From JBLHKS01 sp047620505 (lineage in GTDB: Bacteria > Verrucomicrobiota > Verrucomicrobiia > Verrucomicrobiales > DEV007), in assembly GCA_047620505.1 (NCBI GenBank), contig JBLHKS010000243.1, positions 1-9,839 of the forward strand: 9,839 nt of DNA, in the 5' to 3' direction. Shown in pieces: positions 6,896 to 9,839 of the stretch (positions within the stretch are counted from its first letter, which is position 1; each line of letters starts with the position of its first letter). A model generated the notes under the pieces. It saw only the letters and a program-made list of their open reading frames with translations. It was not told the origin of the DNA and ran no database searches. The translations under genes and the position numbers were made by a program.

Positions 6896-7522
6896 TCAGT
6901 TTTCCGCGTCAAAACGCAGGGAGAGCTGAGCGATCGGTCGAAATGTCTGGCGATGAATCGGGCAAGGCCCATAACGTTCGAGTTGGGTCAAATGATACTT
7001 CGTTCCGTAGCCTTTGTGCTTCTCGAAACCGTACTCCGGATACTTTTCCGCGTGCAGAAGCATTTCGCGGTCGCGCTCAACCTTGGCGATGATGCTCGCC
7101 GCCGCAATCGACAGACTCGCCGAATCGCCTTTCACCACGCCCACGTGATGAACCGGGAATTCCGGCAACCGAAGCCCATCGATCACCGCCGCATCCGCCT
7201 TTGCGCTCAGGCCCTCGAAAGCCCGCCGCATCGCCAGGTGAGTCGCCCGAAGAATGTTAATTTCGTCGATTTCTTCAACCGTCGCCCGTGCTGAGCACCA
7301 GACGATCGCGTCATTCGCCGTGATCTCTTCGTAAAGACCATCGCGACGTTTCGGCGACAGCTTTTTCGAATCCGTTAGAACCGAATGCTCGAAATCGAGC
7401 GGCAAAATGACAGCAGCTGCTGACACCGGACCCGCCAAAGGACCGCGCCCGGCTTCATCGATTCCCGCGATTAAACGGAATCCCTCGGCACGCAGCGTTG
7501 ATTCCCACGCCAAGTCAGGCAT
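6896..7522 (-). CDS. rnhB: Ribonuclease HII
   Basis: A 208-residue ribonuclease HII, which cuts RNA in RNA/DNA hybrids and starts removal of single ribonucleotides misincorporated in DNA. The diagnostic block IDEAGRGPLAGPVSAA (residues 21-36) supplies Asp22 and Glu23. IDGLRLP gives Asp115, and VKGDSASLSIAAASIIAKVERD gives Asp133 in the usual 18-residue spacing, so the catalytic DEDD set is complete. GYGTKYH and the HRQTFRP end are also typical. The length is normal for the family. The start ATG lies 12 bases after the rplS stop, consistent with cotranscription. Confidence 0.96.
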   Translation of the reverse strand: MPDLAWESTLRAEGFRLIAGIDEAGRGPLAGPVSAAAVILPLDFEHSVLTDSKKLSPKRRDGLYEEITANDAIVWCSARATVEEIDEINILRATHLAMRRAFEGLSAKADAAVIDGLRLPEFPVHHVGVVKGDSASLSIAAASIIAKVERDREMLLHAEKYPEYGFEKHKGYGTKYHLTQLERYGPCPIHRQTFRPIAQLSLRFDAEN

Positions 7523-7534
7523 GGCAGCGGAAAA

Positions 7535-7975
7535 TTACTCGGCCTTCTTAGCGCGTTTGCGCTTGCCCTTTTTAGCCTTGGCCTCAGCCCGATCAGTTCG
7601 AGTCTGCGCATCAGCCTTGACCTTCCAGCCGTTTTTAGCAGGCCGAACAGTCGAAGCTGCTTTGCCAACGCGGTCACGCAGGAAGTTAACCTTCGAACGG
7701 CGAACCTGTCCTCGGCTGATGACTTCGATTTGCGCGACTTTAGGCGAATGAATCTGGAAAACGCGCTCAACGCCTACGCTATTGGAAATCTTCCGAACCG
7801 TGCAAGCCTGGTTCAGACCAGATCCGCGGCGACCGATGACAATTCCCTGGTAGATCTGGATACGCTCCTTGCCACCTTCAACAACCCGTGAGTGCACTTT
7901 AATAGTGTCGCCCGGGCCGAAAGTCGGCACGTCATCCTTCATCTGTTCTTTTTCGATCTTATCGATTACATTCAT
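7535..7975 (-). CDS. rplS: 50S ribosomal protein L19
   Basis: A 146-residue L19, which sits at the interface of the 30S and 50S subunits. The core is clear: PTFGPGDTIKVHSRVVEGGK, then RIQIYQGIVIGRRGSGLNQA, FTVRKIS-like TVRKISNSVGVERVF, and a final RGQVRRSKVNFLRDRVGKAA. Typical L19 proteins have about 115-120 residues. This one has a C-terminal extension of about 30 residues rich in Lys, Arg and Ala (AKAKKGKRKRAKKAE), probably disordered and RNA-binding. It is the first gene of the minus-strand run rplS-rnhB-yraN. The usual upstream partners rpsP, rimM and trmD are absent; a tRNA gene on the opposite strand lies there instead. No strong Shine-Dalgarno precedes the ATG at 7975. Confidence 0.97.
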   Translation of the reverse strand: MNVIDKIEKEQMKDDVPTFGPGDTIKVHSRVVEGGKERIQIYQGIVIGRRGSGLNQACTVRKISNSVGVERVFQIHSPKVAQIEVISRGQVRRSKVNFLRDRVGKAASTVRPAKNGWKVKADAQTRTDRAEAKAKKGKRKRAKKAE

Positions 7976-7997
7976 GGCAGTAGCCGCGAAAACGGTT

Positions 7998-8022
7998 CAA
8001 AAATTCCCTCAATTTCTGAGGG
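7998..8022 (-). terminator. Terminator-like hairpin in the rplS leader
   Basis: On the minus strand CCCTCA (8022-8017) and TGAGGG (8011-8006) form a perfect 6-bp stem with the 5-base loop GAAAT, followed by AATTTTTG. This has the form of a short rho-independent terminator and ends about 23 bases before the rplS ATG. It could be an attenuator in the rplS leader, or it could stop antisense transcription through the tRNA region. The stem is short, so its strength is doubtful. Confidence 0.4.
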
Positions 8023-8111
8023 GCGTAATGGATAGAGACTTTGTTCCTGAACGCAAAGAAAAAGGGAACATTTTTGTTGCGGAATTGGAAGAGTCCCCGA
8101 AGATCCCCGTC

Positions 8112-8130
8112 CCGCCACAAGGCGGTTTTT
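8112..8130 (+). terminator. Intrinsic terminator just before tRNA-Asp
   Basis: CCGCC (8112-8116), loop ACAA, GGCGG (8121-8125) and then five T residues (8126-8130) form a compact GC-rich terminator for plus-strand transcription. No plus-strand gene is seen immediately upstream, and the tRNA begins only 10 bases later, which makes its purpose unclear. Confidence 0.55.
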
Positions 8131-8140
8131 GTGTCACTAC

Positions 8141-8217
8141 GGAGTGGTAGCTCAATTGGTTAGAGCACCTGCCTGTCACGCAGGAGGTTGCGGGTTCGAG
8201 TCCCGTCCACTCCGCCA
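8141..8217 (+). tRNA. tRNA-Asp (GTC)
   Basis: A complete 77-base cloverleaf. Acceptor GGAGTGG (8141-8147) pairs perfectly with CCACTCC (8207-8213), followed by discriminator G and an encoded CCA (8215-8217). The D arm carries AGCTCAATTGGTTAGAGC. The anticodon stem CCTGC/GCAGG encloses loop CTGTCAC with anticodon GTC at 8175-8177, reading aspartate GAC/GAU codons. The T arm contains GGTTCGAGTCCC. A T6 run follows directly at 8219-8224 and may aid termination. The accessory region with an integrase relic downstream suggests this tRNA 3' end could have served as an attachment site. Confidence 0.97.
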
Positions 8218-8327
8218 CTTTTTTCCTTCGTAAGCCGTTCAAAAAAAAGGGAGAGGCATTTCAGGGGAAATTGTTCTTTTTCCTGTATGATTGATTTATG
8301 ACAATTTGTCCGCTGAATCAAGCCCGT

Positions 8328-8812
8328 ATGACCAAGAGTGACAGCGATTTCCCCCCTCACCCTCCGGAAAAAGGGCAACGAGGTTTCAATCTACAAGGGG
8401 CGCGACAAAAGTCGCAAGGCGGACTTCTTCACCACCATCTACCACCTTGGTGGAGTGCGGAAAAGAACCACCCGCCGCAACTTTTCCGATGCCAGAAAGC
8501 TCGCTGACGAAGTGCTCGAAAAGATGGCACAGGTCGAGTTCCTATTTCGCTTAGCCATGACGACTGGGAATTGTTGAAGAAGGTGGCGAGGGATCGCTCG
8601 GCCTGGCGGCTACTCGAGGACACCAAAGCCGCCTCTAAGCTCTTGGGAAAGGACGCCTCACTGGGGAAAGGACGCCTCACTGGGGAAAGGACGCATCACT
8701 GACGGAGGCTGCAGAATTCTGGATTTCTCCCAACCAGAATCACTCGAAGATCAAGGTCCGTGACTTGTACGAACAATACATTCGCCACCTTGAGAGAGAC
8801 GCGAGAGATGGC
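8328..8812 (+). pseudogene. Truncated integrase/tyrosine recombinase N-terminal part
   Basis: Three frames join into one coherent protein if three lesions are repaired. From ATG 8328 the frame reads MTKSDSDFP. Removing one C from the C6 run at 8351-8356 continues it as LTLRKKGNEVSIYKGRDKS, then ADFFTTIYHLGGVRKRTT and NFSDARKLADEVLEKMA. Restoring one base near 8528-8530 leads to TGRVPISLSHDDWELLKKVA. Reducing the 19-base repeat at 8644-8700 to one copy leads through LLGKDASLTEAAEFW to VRDLYEQYIRHLERDARDG. The opening part resembles the arm-type N-terminal domain of integrases/recombinases seen in Verrucomicrobia (from memory, not searched). The core-binding and catalytic R-H-R-Y domains are absent, so the gene is both frameshifted and truncated. 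It starts 110 bases after tRNA-Asp, as integrases of tRNA-inserted islands often do. Confidence 0.6.
8644..8700 (+). repeat. Three tandem copies of a 19-base unit
   Basis: Copies lie at 8644-8662, 8663-8681 and 8682-8700 with unit GGGGAAAGGACGCCTCACT. Copy 1 differs from copy 2 only in its first base (T), copy 3 only at 8695 (A for C). Because 19 is not a multiple of 3, the two extra copies (38 bases) shift the reading frame of the surrounding integrase-type ORF. With one copy, the flanking frames join exactly. Confidence 0.95.
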
Positions 8813-9031
8813 GCGGATGGCGGTCTTGTCCCCGGCAGTCTTCAGGCGAAGGCCGGATTATTTGTAGGCGCGATCAGCCTCCTCATCGGCGGTCCTTTCT
8901 TTGCGATGGTCTCCGCCACGGAAGCGCAAACGTCCATCCTGAAATCGATCGAGCGCAACACGACACCGCAACGTGAACGTCAGACGATCATGAGGCCCTT
9001 GAGCATGATGCAGAATACTGCTTTCGTCTAA
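8765..9031 (+). CDS. ORF with one membrane segment, hypothetical
   Basis: This open frame continues from the integrase relic: residues 1-17 (from a TTG at 8765) still belong to that remnant. The rest contains a hydrophobic stretch AGLFVGAISLLIGGPFFAMV (30-49), followed by a polar, threonine/glutamate/arginine-rich tail of about 40 residues. The second part looks like a small membrane protein, but there is no ATG or Shine-Dalgarno before the hydrophobic segment, so it may be a fusion created by a deletion or itself a remnant. I do not recognise a family. The stop TAA is two bases before the ATG of the next small ORF. Confidence 0.3.
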   Translation: MYEQYIRHLERDARDGADGGLVPGSLQAKAGLFVGAISLLIGGPFFAMVSATEAQTSILKSIERNTTPQRERQTIMRPLSMMQNTAFV

Positions 9032-9033
9032 GC

Positions 9034-9204
9034 ATGGGAAAGACAGTCGTGGTGAAGCGGGGATGTGGCTGCGGAGACGTGGTTATCATGTTGGCGTTGA
9101 TTTTGGGATTTATGTATTATGTCTCAATGAAGGGCTGCGAAGCGCTTGTTGATGTAGTCGATGCGCTCGAAGAGCCCGCTGAAGAAGAAAGCGCAATGGA
9201 TTGA
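9034..9204 (+). CDS. Small membrane protein, hypothetical
   Basis: A 56-residue ORF. It has a basic start (MGKTVVVKRG), a CGCG motif, a hydrophobic segment VVIMLALILGFMYYV (16-30), a further cysteine, and an acidic tail (DALEEPAEEESAMD). This gives a plausible single-pass topology with an acidic tail on the far side. It begins two bases after the previous ORF's stop, so the two could be translationally coupled; no Shine-Dalgarno is visible. No family is recognised. Confidence rests only on the ordered charge-hydrophobic-acid layout and spacing. Confidence 0.4.
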   Translation: MGKTVVVKRGCGCGDVVIMLALILGFMYYVSMKGCEALVDVVDALEEPAEEESAMD

Positions 9205-9511
9205 CGCCGCGCGCATCGCGTGGCGCTCACTCAACGCATCCCTGGAGTCCAAGGCAATCGTGATGAGAAAGGCCTCTCCACGACTACTCCGCCTGAGTCG
9301 CGCCCGCGACTGCCTTGCAAATATCGTGGGTGAAGGTCGCAATTCCGCAGAGCCGTGGCAAATAGTCGCCAAGAAACGCAATGCGTCGCAGTTCGCCAGA
9401 GCCGCTCCCGTTGAACCTTTCGGGCTCGGAGGTCCCCTTCACCAGACTGCCGTCAGTCATAAAGCAACTCCGGTTATTATAAATCGAGAAGCTGTTCCCT
9501 TAGTGATATAG
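9161..9511 (+). CDS. Hypothetical basic ORF
   Basis: A 116-residue open frame overlapping the previous small ORF by 44 bases. The first 60 residues are basic and helical-looking (KKKAQWIDAARIAWRSLNAS); the remainder is low in recognisable structure. There is no motif, signal or ribosome binding site. It could be a real accessory gene or chance; nothing else on either strand explains 9205-9511 better. Confidence 0.2.
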   Translation: MRSKSPLKKKAQWIDAARIAWRSLNASLESKAIVMRKASPRLLRLSRARDCLANIVGEGRNSAEPWQIVAKKRNASQFARAAPVEPFGLGGPLHQTAVSHKATPVIINREAVPLVI

Positions 9512-9591
9512 GCGTAAAAGAAGATGAGGATAGATTTGGTGTTCATGTCGGGAGCGTTGGTTGGTTTTTACTTTGGGCCGGTGTCGATTGG

Positions 9592-9729
9592 TCAGGAGCC
9601 GAAAATACCCAGCAAGCCGATCACGATCAGATAAATCGCGACGATGTAGTTCAGGAGCGGCGGGCGGATAAAGATGAGAATGCCGGCGATGATGGCGATG
9701 ATGGCAGGGAGGTTGTGTGTGCCCAGCAT
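9592..9729 (-). CDS. DUF3096 small membrane protein, 5' end interrupted
   Basis: A 45-residue hydrophobic protein. From NLPAIIAIIAGILIFIRPP to LLNYIVAIYLIVIGLLGIFG it forms a two-helix membrane hairpin split by an RPPLLNYIVAIYL segment, the hallmark of the DUF3096 family; the function of the family is unknown. The frame extends upstream to an ATG at 9777, but the family match begins only at about Asn6 counted from ATG 9729. The first four codons from 9729 (M-L-G-T), and everything further upstream, lie inside the putative group II intron at 9717. The natural start appears lost or replaced by one inside the intron. No Shine-Dalgarno precedes 9729. Real family member; whether it is still expressed is unclear. 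Confidence 0.7.
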   Translation of the reverse strand: MLGTHNLPAIIAIIAGILIFIRPPLLNYIVAIYLIVIGLLGIFGS

Positions 9730-9839
9730 GGGCGAGATGTAAATGGGGTGCAAGTCCCCTGTAGAAAGACCAGACATGATGAAATCATGAAGAAACTACC
9801 ACCAGAAGCCAACTGCGTGCGGGCAACCGTTCGTGGGGA
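9717..9839 (+). mobile_element. 5' end of a group II intron (partial, runs off window)
   Basis: The plus strand from 9717 reads GTGTGCCCAGCATGGGCGAG. It starts with the group II consensus GUGYG and continues with a CCC/GGG stem, very like the start of known bacterial introns such as Ll.LtrB (GUGCGCCCAGAUAGGGUG, from memory). Nested folds follow: GGGG/CCCC around TGCAAGT (9745-9759); GTAG (9761-9764) with CTAC (9796-9799) enclosing a CATGAT-GAA-ATCATG hairpin (9775-9789); and CGG-GCAA-CCG with a GNRA loop (9820-9829). This resembles the start of domain I. Domains II-VI and any reverse transcriptase lie beyond the window. Group II introns self-splice and move by retrohoming with a LtrA-type protein. 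Confidence 0.6.

Noticed and set aside
6334..7092. 252-codon plus-strand ORF
   Set aside because: It is the antisense shadow of the oxidoreductase start, yraN and the rnhB end; composition is Arg/Pro-rich with no motif.
8190..8217. attL/attR direct repeat of the tRNA 3' end
   Set aside because: No second copy of this segment was found downstream within the window, so an attachment-site pair cannot be shown.
8009..8378. Minus-strand ORFs over the tRNA, containing WTGLEPATSCVTGRCSNQLS and GVDGTRTRNLL
   Set aside because: These are the well-known spurious translations antisense to tRNA genes that recur in databases; the cloverleaf of tRNA-Asp fully explains the sequence.
8644..8700. CRISPR array
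   Set aside because: The copies are directly adjacent with no spacers and only 19 bases long; it is a simple tandem duplication within a coding remnant.
9524..9634. 36-residue plus-strand ORF with a hydrophobic middle
   Set aside because: It overlaps the DUF3096 gene on the other strand, is very short and has no motif; not supported.

Overview
The window looks like chromosomal DNA of a soil-type Verrucomicrobium (inference). The basis is the mix of gene families: a RyR-domain/TRAFs-binding cyclase, a SUOX-like Tat oxidoreductase, degenerate REP-associated transposase and integrase relics. Shine-Dalgarno sequences are weak or absent before most genes. No marker in the window fixes the lineage.

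Left third (1-3579): almost all genes are on the minus strand. They are a 66-residue zinc-ribbon protein, a putative lipoprotein, and a 725-residue class III nucleotidyl cyclase carrying an N-terminal RyR domain and a TRAFs-binding/TPR middle. A frameshifted scrap of a Y1 (REP-associated tyrosine) transposase lies between the lipoprotein gene and the cyclase gene. Centre (3838-5210): two plus-strand genes, a five-motif metallophosphoesterase resembling class III cAMP phosphodiesterases and a stand-alone cyclic-nucleotide-binding protein with a coiled-coil tail. With the divergent cyclase they could form a complete make/break/sense second-messenger set, which is the most interesting functional hypothesis here.

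Right centre (5200-7975): a minus-strand run rplS - rnhB - yraN - molybdopterin oxidoreductase with gaps of 12, 19 and 33 bases, probably one operon. The oxidoreductase gene overlaps the end of the cyclic-nucleotide-binding gene tail to tail. A terminator-like hairpin sits just upstream of rplS.

Right end (8112-9839): an intrinsic terminator, tRNA-Asp(GTC) with encoded CCA, then an accessory zone. The zone starts with the N-terminal part of an integrase-type gene broken by two single-base frameshifts and by expansion of a 19-base repeat to three copies. Small unrecognised ORFs follow, two of them with membrane segments. The window ends in a DUF3096 small membrane protein gene (minus strand) whose beginning appears to be interrupted by the 5' end of a group II intron that runs off the window on the plus strand.
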